64,000 nt of DNA from Phaffia rhodozyma. Its lineage: Eukaryota > Basidiomycota > Tremellomycetes > Cystofilobasidiales > Mrakiaceae. The notes beneath the pieces are model-generated. The model was not told where the DNA came from, made no database searches, and was given only the letters and a program-made list of their open reading frames with translations. The translations under genes were made by a program, and so were the position numbers. The DNA lies in assembly GCA_014706385.1 (NCBI GenBank), contig JACGZH010000003.1, positions 310,001-374,000 on the forward strand. Direction: 5' to 3'. This document shows positions 24,658-36,439 of this stretch, one piece after another (position 1 is the stretch's first letter; the number at the start of each line of letters is the position of its first letter).

Positions 24658-26614
24658 CTAGTCCTCAGACTCTCCTTTGTCGTCCGAGCCCATGATGATC
24701 TCGAAACTAGGACCGACGTTTTGTATACTGAACCCGGGCCAACATCAAAGGATAACAATATTTTAGGAACAATTCGAGCGATACGGAGGTAGAAACATCA
24801 AGAAGAGACGAGATAGGCGAGACGTACATATCTGATGTCTGCATGGACCGACCATGTTTAGAAAATCCGGTTCTCGAAGCCTGGCGAGTGACTGAAGCAG
24901 CAGCGTACTGATCGAGTGGCATGAATGGTTCAGATGATGGAGATCCAAGGATTAAGTTGTGAAGCGGTCATCCGATGAAGAAGGAAAAGAGGTCTGGGAG
25001 TAACACTTACGGTAGCGAGCAAAGCTAGAGGGGCGAAGGATTCTTTTTTGCCCGGAGGAGTCGGTGTCACATCACTGTCATAATACAGACGGATCAGTAT
25101 TTCCTCAGTCGAACTCGACATGCTTAGAAGTGATAGAAATAGCGATGGGAAATGACACCAACTTGTAATCTCCTTCTGCCCACATTCCTGCCCAAGCGGC
25201 CATGCAGCCAACCGTACCACTCAAGACGTCGCCCTGTCCTCCACATCGCTTGAGGCCGCCTTTGGTGTTGTTTTCTAATATCTTGTTGTTCTCGACCGAG
25301 CTGTCGAGAAACTCGATCGGGCGTCCGTTGGAGATGATGTCTTTTTTAATCCGTAAGTAAGAAGAGGAGATGAGGTGAGGGGGGTGATTGAATGATGGTG
25401 TTCAAATCCGGCTGAAGGAGAGCTATATGGCAGACAAGCGGAAGACACATACCGGTTGCTCCTTTTTGGATGACTGTAACGTTTCCAAGGGCGGATGCTA
25501 GATCCGGACAGAGAGTCTTCGGGTCGGCATCAGACTTGATATTCTGTTACGAGGAAAGCACATGTTGAGAGAATTGATCTGATATATAGAGTTGGAAGTA
25601 CTGTCAAACCAAATGCGTCCGCACGTACCAACTTCTCGCACAATCGAGAGAACTCCATTTTGTTGGGTGATAAGATTGCCTTTTCATATCCCTTCACGAG
25701 ATCAGGCTCGTTGGTGACCATGTAGAGACCACTGATCCGACACGAGACAAGCATAGCGTTCAGTATCAACCTAGGTATATGTCGACATGGAACGGATAGA
25801 AGAACTCACTCTGCATCCAAAACGACCCATTTCTTCATTTTTTTGGCCACCTCGAGACACATTTTTCCAAACTTTTGCATGTCGTCATCCCTTCCAAGAC
25901 CGGGACCGATAACGAGAGCGTGAAGTCTGGAGATGATCCCGGAGAGGACCTCTTCTGTTGGCGGGTTGGCAGGGTCAAGAACGGTGTGAACGATGAGATC
26001 AGGAGAGTACGTCTTTATGACTGAACCTGCTTTAGGCTCGCAGATGACGTGGGCCAGGTCGGCTCCCTAATGAAGGAGAAAAAGACGACGAGAATAATAA
26101 GCATCCTGAAGGGATGAATGTCTGTTAACGTATGTCGTGAATGAGACAATGAACTGACGATTCGCATAGAAGACATTGAACTGAAGAATGGGGCGCCAGT
26201 GTAGTCTTGGGAACCTCCGACGACACCGATCCGACCTATAAAATGGAAGGATAAGTAGTAGTATCGATGAGCCGTGTTCTACCTTGAACGGATGCATCCG
26301 AACAGAGAGAACGAAACATCTCTTTCTGCTTACCGGCCTGTCCTTTATGGAGCTTTGAGCTAAAAGTTGACGAAGAAGAGATCAAGGTGAGCCGAATAAC
26401 TGATCTTTGCTAACTGTCTGTGTTTGTTGCTTGTCCATACCTGAGAGGAGGCACAAACTGTTGAAATTTTGTATGTTAGCGGCAGATACCATTGTCGTTC
26501 TATGCTCTATAGTCATACTCATCGGCAAAGCTCCCAGAAACCACTCACGCGTTTGGCCAGGTTGATGATGTCCTCATGGGACTTTGCTTGGGTAGATGCG
26601 ACTTTGGACGACAT
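24658..26614 (-). CDS. ATP-dependent (S)-NAD(P)H-hydrate dehydratase (NAXD/CARKD)
   Basis: Repairs hydrated NADH and NADPH. It has the ribokinase-like YjeF_C fold. The start at 26614 gives [20 protein letters not shown]. Later exons give [20 protein letters not shown], with the conserved Gly-rich GGSxxYTGAP, then [20 protein letters not shown] and [12 protein letters not shown]. Then follow VVLDADGLYMVT and [16 protein letters not shown] (the family T/SPNxxEFxRL). The nucleotide-binding segment is [19 protein letters not shown], carrying the catalytic GxGD Asp. C-terminal exons end [11 protein letters not shown] at 24658. Yeast YKL151C is the counterpart. No frameshift or missing motif is seen. 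Confidence 0.93.
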
Positions 26615-27458
26615 GACACGGACCAGATATTTCAACGGCTGCAAGGTTTTTTTGAGAGGAATGATTATGATGGGCAGAAAGACTGAATGGGCCGTTAGAA
26701 CAGTGACTCTGTGGGAGGTTTGAGCAGTGCTTGGATGGATACGGGTGCAGACCAGAAAGTGTAGATCAGGCACGGCGAGGGGAGTGGGAAGGAAGATGAG
26801 AGATGACGTCAGCCTTCCACGTGACGGCAACCGCTCGGAACTCGATCGCGCGCCAGGAACAAATTGTGGACATTCTAGGCCACCAGGGGGGGAAAAAGAA
26901 AGAGGCAAATGCGAGCAGGCTCGTCTCGCTGTCGGTGAGGTCATCGTGTGATCAACTTAATCTGTGCCTGTGCCCTCATCTATTTGCATCGGTGACGCGA
27001 CAAGCCGAGCGCACGAGCGCACTCGATGTCATAGGAGGAACGAACGCACAAGCCTCCCCGCCCTGAGCCCCGGGCCCCTGGGCCCTGGGCGGTCCTCGGT
27101 ACGTGCTCCTCATCATCATCATCATCCGTCCGCTCGGTGGCGCGAGAGAGAGAAAGAAAAGGTTGCTCACTGTCGCCCAGCCTGCTATCTTCTTTGTCCG
27201 CTCCGTATAAATACTGGCCAGTCAAATCGGTTTCCATCTCTCCCTCTTTTCTTTCTCCCTTTCTTGTTCTCTTCCACATCTCTTCGATCTCTTGACGTTC
27301 ACTCTCTCTTGCTGTGGTCCATTTGTTTTGCTTATCTGTCCCTGTCTTTTTAATCTAACTGTATCCATCAAACAAACGCCTGCAACGAATCAGCTTCAAG
27401 CTTAAGAAACTCTACACCCACCACCTACTAAACTACCACATTCCATATACATTTCACT
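26615..27458. promoter_or_regulatory. Shared upstream region of the NAD(P)H-hydrate dehydratase and HAM1-like genes
   Basis: An 844-bp divergent region. On the plus side a TATAAATA element sits at 27206-27213, followed by a CT-rich stretch and an A/C-rich leader up to the ATG at 27459, typical of strongly expressed fungal genes. A GC-rich block with overlapping GGGCCC-type palindromes lies around 27067-27092, and a short CAT run near 27111-27126. There is no convincing open frame. Confidence 0.55.
27206..27213 (+). promoter_or_regulatory. TATA box of the HAM1-like gene
   Basis: TATAAATA lies about 246 bp upstream of the ATG in a divergent promoter. The distance implies a leader of roughly 200 nt, or a spliced leader. 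The strong codon bias of the downstream gene fits a TATA-driven, highly expressed promoter. Confidence 0.5.
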
Positions 27459-30253
27459 ATGTCCACCGAGCGATCTCCTCTTCTTCCCACTCACCTCCAG
27501 CCCAACCAGCAAACGGTTGATCAGGCCAAGGATCAGGCTCGAAAGGCCAGCTTCAAGATTGCTACTGCCATCGCCGCCTTCCAGGCTGGCAAGCTGCCTT
27601 CCCAGAGCCAGCTCAACGCTTTGCTCGCCAAGGCCCTTGATTCAGATCTCCTCTCTCCCGGTATCGGTCGAGGCGGAGGAAGGACCGGTCGATTGAGCGA
27701 GGAGGGTAGCCGAGTCGTCCGAGCTCTTCGGGACGTCGTCAGTGCTATCGGTGTCGTCGGAAATGAGAAGAACGGTTCGTTTTGTTCTCCTTCTTTGTGT
27801 CTAGAACCACTGAGCGGATGCTCATCTACATGCGCTTTGCCCTACTACCTCTGTGGGTGTTTATAGGTGACGACAAGATCCAGAACTTCCTTTACCATGT
27901 CACTCAAATCGAGGCTCCTTCTCCTGTCCGACAGGGTCTCGATGCTTCTACCTCCACCCTCGTTAACAACCGAGAGGCTGCCAAGGCCAAGCGAGAGCTC
28001 TCCAAGGACGCCGACAAGGCCGTTAACTCGCTTCAACAGATTGGGTCTCTCTTCTTGACCTCGGGACAGTTCCGATTGGTTCTCAACCAAGTCATCTCTT
28101 TGTTCGCTTCTATCGTCGCCGATGCCAGCGGAGCCGTTGCCGAGCAGGCTTCTGAGCTCGAGAAGCAGGCTCGAGAGACTGGAGACGATGTTCGTGTTTT
28201 TTTTTCGATGACGTCATTTATAAATTGTGTCTGACGATCTTGTTCTAACATTCACTTCACCTTCAGAACACCCCTATCGATCTTGAGGCTCAGAAGAAGA
28301 AGGGAAAGAAGGTTGCCAAGGGACTTGCTTCTGGACGACTCCAGGGTAAGGCTCAGGAGCAGCTCGGAGCCCAGTTCGAGGGACTTGCTGAGGTTGGTAC
28401 AATTCTCTTGTCAAACATACAAGTTTGTCGTAATAACATCTTTTCTTCAAATCCACAGTACTTTGAGGACAAGCTTACTGGTGACCAGGAGGTCAAGGAT
28501 AAGCTTTTCGAGAAGCTCAATGCTGTCGTCAAGGATATTCAGTCAAAGCCTGTACGTGGAAATTATACCACATCCTGCTATATATCGTGCGACTAATAAT
28601 TGTTCGTTTTTGTGACTGCACATACAGGAATACCAACAGGCAATTGACACCATCCTTGGTCTCATCAAGAAGTACTTTGCCAAGGCTGAGCAGCTCGTCG
28701 ACCAGGCTAGCCAGAAGGCCAGTGAAGAGGCTGACCAGGAGCCCTTGCAGCAGTCTCTTGGAGAAGGCAAGCTCATTCTTGAGACTTTCGCCTCTGGCGA
28801 GTCCTTCGACCCTGTCCTTGATTCTGCCAAGACCTTGAAGAAGGACGTCGAGAACGACCGAGAGATCTCGGATTACTTCTCCGAGATCGGTCGATTCTTG
28901 GAGGCCTCCCTCAAGGTCGAGGGTTACGTGACCTCCCAGCGAGCCTACCGACGCAGCTCCGATCTTTGGCAGCGAGGACAGGACCTTGCTCAAGGAAACG
29001 AGCAGTACAAGAAAGACATTTCAGAGTTCCTTGAGCACCTTGAAAACTTCTTTGGCGCCGTTGCCGACGATGACGCCATGGTTGATTTGGCCTTCAAGAT
29101 CGAGAACCTGATCACCGAGGTCGAGCACGCAGGAAAGACCGGTGCCAATGCCCTCCGAGGTTCGTGATTCTGCTTCAAAGTCAAACCTGATCTGATTAGA
29201 AGATGCTGACGTTTCTTGTTGTCGCCAAACTATACAGCCGAATCTCTCGGTCTCTGGCGAGATTTGGTTGATGTCGTCCTTCCTCGAGCCATTGCTCTTG
29301 TGAAGGAGATTCCTGTCCCCAGGACAGAGTTCAAGAGCGAGGCTGTTGATCTCGTGATTGATGACGTCTCTTTCGAGTCTGCTTCCTTCATCCCTGATAA
29401 CATTCGAATCATCAACCACAATGATTTCCGGGCTTCCCAGGGATACGCCGCTTTCGCTGCCGACTACGATACTTCCGTCAAGCTCCACGTTGACGGTCTG
29501 AAGTTCCACGCCAAGGACATCAGCTACTGGGTCAACAAGAAGAGCGGATTCCCCACCTTTGAGGATGAAGGTCTTTTGGAGATTGCTTTCGATAACAAGG
29601 GTATTGCCTTTGATGTCACCCTTGAGAACGCCGGAGAGGACGACAGAGAACAGTTCTTCATTGTCAAGGATGTCGATGTTGACATCAGCGATTTCACCTA
29701 CTCGATCTCCAAGAACAGCTCTTGGCTCCTGTACTTCTCTCGGCCGTTCGTGTCGGGTCTCTTGAGGAAGAACCTCAAGGCTTCGTTGGAGCACCAGATC
29801 ACCGAGTACCTCAAGGATGCTGATTTCCGGCTATACGGACTCCAACAGAGAGCTATCGCTGCTACCAACGCTCGACCCTCGCCTTCCAACTACCTCAAGG
29901 CGATCTTTAGCGATTCACTGCTATCCTCTTACGGCACCTCCACTAAGGTCACCCAGAAGGGTGTCGTGAAGTACGGTCGAAAGGGAGAGTTCTTGTTGGC
30001 TATCGGCGTTGACGAGCAGCTCTTCCCTGGTAAGGCCGGACCTTCCAACGCTCACTCCAAGCGACACGGTCTTTACAACCAGGCTGTCAGCGCTCTCCAA
30101 ACCGGTGGAGGAATTGACGCTGCCACCGCTCAAATCAACGGTCTTAAGATTGACGCTCAGCGAGAGGTCAACAAGGCTTCGCTTCACGCCAAGAAGGAGC
30201 ATCGAGAGGAGGCCGGTAAGGAGGGATGGCGATCGGAAGCCTTCGATGTCTAA
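27459..30253 (+). CDS. HAM1-like (TULIP/BPI-like) lipid-binding protein
   Basis: Large cytosolic or membrane-associated fungal protein with a HAM1-like N-terminal domain and a C-terminal BPI/LBP-like lipid-binding region. It starts at 27459 with MSTERSPLLPTHLQPNQQTV. Exons carry LYHVTQIEAPSPVRQGLD, a long helical and coiled-coil stretch (KYFAKAEQLVDQASQKASEE), and a beta-rich section including VKLHVDGLKFHAKDISYWVN and DVDISDFTYSIS. It ends EEAGKEGWRSEAFDV at 30253. The LYHVTQ and KDISYWVNKKSG-type motifs are what I recognise from fungal HAM1/DUF4449 proteins. Length is about 850 residues with five introns. Codon choice is strongly biased (AAG, GAG, CTC, CGA, GTC), unlike its neighbours, which indicates very high expression. 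The exact function of the family is not established. Confidence 0.8.
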
Positions 30254-30567
30254 ATTAGACAGCTTGTCGAACTTGAATATATTCCTCTCTTCTATCATTG
30301 TTGTTGTTTCTTCATCTATCTTGAATGACTATCTTACGATCACTTTTCTCAAATAAGTCTGCAATACCTTTTTCTTTGTTTGTCAAACTATCTTTGTCTC
30401 CTATATCTTCCTTGTGTTTTGCCACAATCTCTCCTTTTACATGCAGTGAACGATTTTATCCTTTCTAACGTTCACCGATATCTGTAGCCTGGCCTCATCA
30501 GGTAGTGATAGCGACTTCCTCTTTTCACGTCTTGATAATACATGACTCTTTGCTCTACAGAGTTAAT
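30254..30567. other. Intergenic, convergent 3' ends
   Basis: T-rich spacer after the HAM1-like stop and after the BCD1 stop on the other strand. It probably holds two overlapping or adjacent 3' UTRs. Nothing else is seen. Confidence 0.6.
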
Positions 30568-31991
30568 TCATACAGACTGGTCAACCTCGTTGTCGCTATC
30601 GTCACTTCCATAGTCGCCCAAGAGACCCAGACCATCCCTGACGAGAGCATGCATCACCGCAGGCGGCATGGTCTTATCTGTTTGTTCTTTGTCGGGAAGG
30701 ATGTCTGTCGTCTTATCTTCGTCGGTTGATATCGCTGCCGCTGTCGCTCTCGTTCCAGCCCTCGCGCCCCAACCACTATCGACCTGATCATCGAACCTCG
30801 GTCGTTTCCCCGTTCTTCCCCCGTCCCCACTCTCACGTCTGGGATCTGCTTCTAGCTGTTCGCCCTGCGCGCCGGTCTCTCCGCTCAGAGGCAGAACGAC
30901 TCGGACGGTCTCTCCTTCTAGTGCACGAGACCACTCTGAAGGATCCCAGAGTTCGATCCGAGGCCACTCGATGAACGATTTGTGTTGGAGAACAGATAGG
31001 ATCGGCTCGGTTGGCGAGAGAGGTGGATAATATTGAGGTTGAGTCGGATTATTGAACGGATGTGGAAGAAGAAATAGAGGAGTCGTCGACAGAGATAACA
31101 GTGGTGGAGGTGAAAGTGAAGATGTTGACGTGAGCTCTGATGAAGGTTTGGACTCAGGCACAGTGGTTGAACTTGAAGCTGATGGGGATGTCTGAGATGA
31201 CGGAGAACTAGGGAGTAGAGAAAGAAGTGTTGTCTGAGGCTGAAGTGGGATAGAATGTAGCAAAGTAGGAGGCAAAGAATTCGACCGGTCATTAAAAGAT
31301 ATTGTCAATTGAATCGTTTGAGTCCTGATCATAAGTGATTCCGAACAAGAACGTCCCAGGCCATCGAGAAAACCAAATGTGAGAACCCGCTCTTGTATAA
31401 GGAAAGCGACGTGCGTGGGCGCATATAGAAGCAGAGAGGGAAGACGTACTTTGGATCCCACCTCGTCTTGTTCGCCAACCTACCTTCCATTCCTTCTGGT
31501 AAGAACTTTATGCCACCCAGCCCAACCTTGTTAAGCTCTCTCTTCAGCATGTCCATTCTCCTTTTACTGTTCTTTCCTGCTTCTTCAGACAAGGCAGAGG
31601 CTGCCTGGTCCCTAGCTACCTCGTCCGTCTTCCGGCCGACCGAGGAGAGGAAGGTGTAGTCCGAGACGAGGGAGGAATAAGAGTATTTGTTTGGAGGTAT
31701 AAATGTCGCTGGGTTTCTCACTCCTGAGCAGGAGGACGATTCTTTATGGATTTTTGAGCACGCCAAGGACTGCCGTACCGAAAGCGACAGTCAGCCCGGA
31801 CGCAGCAGAAAGTGGACGGAAGAGAGATAGAAAGAAGAAGGACGTTGACGAACACAAGTTTTGAAAGCACATCCCGGACAGGTATACTTTGAAGCGACAG
31901 TTTGGCATTGAGCACACAAAGCGACGTTCGACCCAGCCGGCTGGGGTTTGATCGAGCTGAAAGCAGTCAGGTCGCTAGCGAAAGAAGACAT
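30568..31991 (-). CDS. BCD1: Box C/D snoRNA protein 1 (BCD1), HIT zinc finger
   Basis: Assembly factor for box C/D snoRNPs, acting in the nucleus with the R2TP/NUFIP machinery. The start at 31991 gives MSSFASDLTAFSSI. The zf-HIT domain is split by an intron: CAQCQTVASKYTCPGCAFKT, then CSLACSKIHKESSSC. Next are YSYSSLVSDYTFLSSVGR and the family signature LGGIKFLPEGMEGRLANKTR followed by WDPK. Downstream lies a Ser/Pro-rich linker and the conserved late block HKSFIEWPRIELW. It ends DYGSDDSDNEVDQSV at 30568. The intron just after WDPK (about 31450-31330) is unclear: two frames both look partly coding there (FSMAWDVLV and RTQTIQLTISF), so that junction needs transcript data. Confidence 0.88.
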
Positions 31992-32230
31992 GATGGTTTG
32001 AGTGCGAAACGGACCGGCAACGAAAGATTGCTGATTAGATCGTTGAATCAAAAGTTTCGTTCGTGCGATGCTCGTTAAGATTTCGCCGTGCTTCCTCTCG
32101 TTCACTTACCCCGCTCACCATCCCCGCGCTCCTCCTTCTGTCCATCTCTTATTCCTATGATCCCAACCACACCCTCATCGTCACCATTATCACTGTCGTC
32201 GTTGGTAGTCATCAACCGTTGCCAGCAGCG

Positions 32231-32878
32231 ATGTTCTCCATCCTTCGCTCTCAGATCCTCTCAAAGTCGCCTAGATCACACGCGCTTCTACCTAGTCAAC
32301 TCGCCTTCTCTACTACACTCTCTGTTTTTTTAAATCCTAGCGGGCCTCATCGACAACCACCGAAACCTCATCCGACCGTCGTCCGAAAGCTAAGAGAACA
32401 AGAAGAACGGACCCGACGAAACAAGGATGTCATTATCGATACCAAGGAGGCCGAACCACCCAGTCCGTTCTCTACACTTTCGACTGCATACATGTGTGAG
32501 TTCATCTCTGTCATTTCTGCTTTTTCTTCTATAGAAGGATTGTTCTCGAGTATTTTCTGTGACATGTAAAGACTGATCGTTCTCTTTTGTTCGGAACAAG
32601 AAGCTATTCCTCCTCAAACTAGACTCCTCCTGGGACTTGGTCTCATGGCCTTCGGCTGGCTCGGTACCGTCTATCTTGGAGACACACCAAACACCAAAAC
32701 AACAGTTTCGCCTCGAGCTTCAGGCTCGGCCCTTCCCACACCTGGAGAGAGACGGAAGCAAGAGCTCGAAATGGAGTATATGAAGAAGCAGTTCGCAGAA
32801 ATGAGGAAAGGAGGAGGGCCGGATGCATTAGGAGGCTCATCAGGATTCATCCAAGTGATAGATCCGAAACATTCATGA
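32231..32878 (+). CDS. Small single-pass membrane protein, probably mitochondrial
   Basis: Two exons joined over a 107-nt intron (donor gtgagt near 32496) give about 180 residues. The N-terminus from 32231 (MFSILRSQILSKSPRSHALL) is basic, lacks acidic residues and looks like a mitochondrial presequence. Pro-rich and charged segments follow (RKLREQEERTRRNKDV). Exon 2 opens with a hydrophobic helix (LLLGLGLMAFGWLGTVYLGD), then a charged tail with LEMEYMKKQFAEMRKGGG, ending IDPKHS at 32878. I do not recognise a family. The layout suggests an inner-membrane accessory or assembly protein; that is inference. It is divergent from BCD1 across 239 bp. Confidence 0.7.
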
Positions 32879-33545
32879 CATATCCCCATAGACGTCTGGG
32901 TTGCTCTTTCCTCGGATCCGAGGAAACAATACGTCAAGCCATCTGATTGATCTTTCGCTTAATCACTTGCTATTCTTCAAACACCATTGATGAGCCGAGT
33001 GAAACCACAGTCCATGGATCGTCACCTAGTTTTGTTCCGTATGAACAGTACAGACCCCTCGAACAAGAAAGACAACATGAAAGCTAAATGATATAGAAAC
33101 GTGTGAGAACGAAAGATGTAAGAACGAGTACAGAAGAAGCACATCATGAAAAACAGTTGCAAGAAGGTATACAACCCGGTAAGGTTTTGTAGTACGGTCA
33201 ACAGACGAGCAACTCAAGATACATAAAAGAAAAAGGAGGTCACAGCCAGATGACAGGTGCCGCAGATCACAGATAGAAAGAAAAAAATGAGCCAGAAGAT
33301 TAGTCGACGAGAAAGCTATACGGTGGCTGATGGTACAACGGATAGGCTGTTGGGTATGAACGAATGACACGAATACGTTGGTTTTGGAAACGAGACGCAG
33401 AAAAGGAGGATATAAAGCAAACCAGAGAGAAAGAGGAGAGTCAGGAAGTTAAGAAACTTATGAAGATGAGATATCAAAGAGTAATGCAGATAAAGAAGAA
33501 AGAAAAGGAAAAGAAAGGAAAGAGAAGAGAAGAGAAGAGAGAAAC
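32879..33545. other. Intergenic, convergent 3' ends
   Basis: Spacer after the small membrane protein gene and after the zinc-finger gene on the opposite strand. It becomes purine-rich toward 33400-33540. Only shadow frames; no gene seen. Confidence 0.6.
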
Positions 33546-36439
33546 CTATTTGAATGAGTCTCCCAGGAAATCACTCATGTCAGTATGACCTGATTGAAAG
33601 TGCTCCTGGTTGGACTCCCTGCTTGCATCCTCGTTCGAGGTGATGACCGCCCAAGGTTCCTCCTCTTCTGGGAATCTATCCTCTATCTCTTGTTTGACAA
33701 AGACTGAATTCGCCAAATCAGACAAAGAAACAACCAATCCATCTGTCTTGGCCTCCGCCGCCTGGGACAGCGCCGGTTCGCCACGAGGTCTGTGATTACT
33801 TGATCCTTCTGAAGAAGCGGGGAACGCGCTCGGGTTAGATTCGTTGACAATCATCTCTCTGGACGATGTAGCCGCTTCCTCAGGCGGAGCATGGGAAGAA
33901 TCAGAATTGAAAGTGGGAACAGTGTTTCCTGTAGAATTAGTTGAAGATACTATATTCAGGTTTGCTTGAGTCGGGTTCGGATGAGACGCTTGGTCATCCT
34001 GATTCTGGTAATTGGCCAGATGATAAGAGGGGTTTTCTATCTCAACTGCTTCGGAGAACAGCCGTAGACGCTTATTCCCGTTCGACCCAGAGTGACCGTC
34101 TTCGTCTCCATAGGTATATCCTTCATTCTCTAGAGTATAATGGCCTCCATCGGGCGGAGAAACCGACCTCTTCTTTCCTGAGATGGCAGAAGGTTGTTCT
34201 TCGGATGCCGAAGCTCGGGGTCCAGATTCATGATTCGTTGGAGACAGAGTCCGAAGAATCGGGAACGGAGGAGAATACAAAGAGGAAAGTGTCGTGGATG
34301 GAACCATCGTTAAATTTCGATTGGGTTGATGAGAGGGGAAGCCAGCAGCAGAGGAGAGATTTCCTTGATTGGAAGAAGTATGCAGAGGATGATGGCTGAG
34401 TCCAGGTTCCGGCCGAACAATTGCTGAGTTCTTTGATTTGGACGGAGGGTGCCGAGGGCCTGTGTAAAGAGATGGCTGAGGATAATAACCTGTAGCTGGG
34501 TTTGGCTGACCTACATTGGCGTTGTTAGTCGCGGAGGTTATAGGACCAGCCGATGTGTGCGGCGCATAAGACGGCTGGACTTGATTCATCCTGGTACGTC
34601 CGTGATCACGTCCCCAGGGAGTGTGTGCCATAGCCGTAGTTGATCTCCACGCGGTACTAGAATGTTGCTGCGATTGGTAGTGCTGCTGGTGATGTAGAGG
34701 ATGATTGGGATGAATATATTGATCCGTAGAGACGGAAGTTTGATGTGCATTATTGGTGTTGTGAGAAAATCCCCACAAACCCTGTTCGCCAAAAGCATGG
34801 GGCGAATCTGAGACTCCTGGTTGACCTCCCTGATGGAAATCCGGAGTGTAGTTATACGAATGTCCGAAGTCATAAGATTGGTAATCCTCCGCGACTTGTC
34901 TCGAACCATCTCGAGACGGTTCAGCCTTGTGGGAGAACCCAGTCTTCTTGTTTGCGCAAGCCCTCAACATCATCAGTAAGCCTGATCATAGTCACATTGT
35001 CAAAGCAATCAGTACGTGAAACTCACAACGTGGGATTGTGTGTCCGATCGATACAGATTGTATCCACCTTGGGGTCCTTGGGCAAGCCCGGCATATTGCG
35101 AGAGAGCAGGGCTATGAGCATCTTCGACAGAATGTGAAACATGACTATGAGCACCCTGGACGTAACGATGGTCCTGAAAATCGGGTGAGCATTGGGCAAT
35201 CGAGTGGCGATGCTGTTGTTGTACTGGATGAAGAGCAGGAGCAGTGTGAAAGTCGCCTGAGCCGGATACTGATGTGAAGATGTCGGGAGATGAAAAACTC
35301 CGCTGCTGTAAGAAAGGTGGATGGCGAGGCCGAATTTGAGAAGCTAGCAGAAAAGCAGGATTTTCTGGGTACGCTATGTTCTGTTTAGTATCCATCTTGG
35401 AAGATGAGGCACTCGTCGGATCGGTTCCGTCGGCGTCATCTGAGTGGCTTGAGCCAGAGTCTTCGCTCTCATAGCTGTACACCCTCCCACCTTCTCCGTT
35501 TTCCTCCTCCTCCTCGTCCGCTTCGGTACACTCTTTCGACAGCTCCTTGAGTACAGCGCTGCCTGCTGAGACTGGAGTTTGAAACCCGTGACGGATGATG
35601 CTAGGAATCATTGAATCGTTCCCTCTCCAGGTGATAGACCGGTACTTGAGTTCAGAGTCGTTGTGTCCAGGATAGCCCATTGGGGAAGCATAAGTCCCAC
35701 CCGGAGTCGATTCTTCATAATCCTGGATGCGGATGTTCTTATTATGAGTCATGGCCGAAACGGGAGTTGGAGGGAGAGAATACAATGCGGGTGGAGTGAT
35801 TGATCGAGTACCCCGCATGGACGAGATTCGTCGGTCAGTCAACCTGAGTGTGGGTTTGGGAGATTTTGTACCGATGTACCGGACGTAAGCCTGGTTGTCT
35901 CTTCCGGCTTGTTGACTGAGCGCCGAATGGACGGGCATGAGTGCTCGGATAGTGACTTCATTCAGTTTGACAAGGTTAGAGTGGACGGAGGCGCAGTGCT
36001 GACGAAGATTGTCAATCCTCGAGAATGCCTTGCTGCAGTGGCAAACGAAAGGCTTCTCTCCAGTGTGCTTCCTGTGAAGTGAAAAACAGTCCAAGTAAGG
36101 AGAAAACGGAGCGCATACATGGATAGGATGAGGAGCAAGAAAAGTATTAACGACAAGGTAGGCAGCATCCGACCAGGTGGTTGACTTAACGAACCTAATA
36201 TGTCTAGCAAGATGCTCCGACCTGGTAAACTTCATCTCACATTCTCCGTAGCCTACGCATTGAAACGTTTTGCCACCCGTTCGGGCAGCAGCTTTGGGGC
36301 GCCTAACCACAAGAGCGGTCGAGGTAGACGATGAAGGGGTATGGTAGGAAGGACAAATTGCGAGTGGTCCAGGGGTGTAGGATGCCTCAGAGTAGTTGAT
36401 AGGATGTGAGGCGGACGCTCTTCGAGGTCGGGAAAGCAT
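33546..36439 (-). CDS. C2H2 zinc-finger transcription factor (Usv101/Rgm1-like)
   Basis: Nuclear DNA-binding protein with two adjacent C2H2 fingers near the N-terminus. Exon 1 from the ATG at 36439 (MLSRPRRASASHPINYSEAS) holds finger 1, CVGYGECEMKFTRSEHLARH. After an intron, finger 2 is CHCSKAFSRIDNLRQHCASV, linked by KHTGEKPF. The C-x-G-Y-G-x-C-x-M-x-F-T-R-S-E-H-L-A-R-H form is what I know from yeast Usv1/Rgm1 and Cryptococcus Usv101, regulators of stress response and cell-surface genes. The rest, over 750 residues, is disordered: Ser/Pro-rich with an acidic block near 35500, then, after an intron at 35033-34958, Gln/His/Asn-rich and acidic stretches. It stops at 33546. An upstream open frame at 37128-36990 may add an N-terminal exon. 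Confidence 0.85.

Noticed and set aside
25401..25410. TTCAAATCC resembles a tRNA B box
   Set aside because: It lies inside an intron of the NAD(P)H-hydrate dehydratase gene; no A box or matching acceptor stem is visible around it.
29021..29794. 257-codon minus-strand frame
   Set aside because: Antisense shadow of the HAM1-like gene, produced by its strong codon bias.
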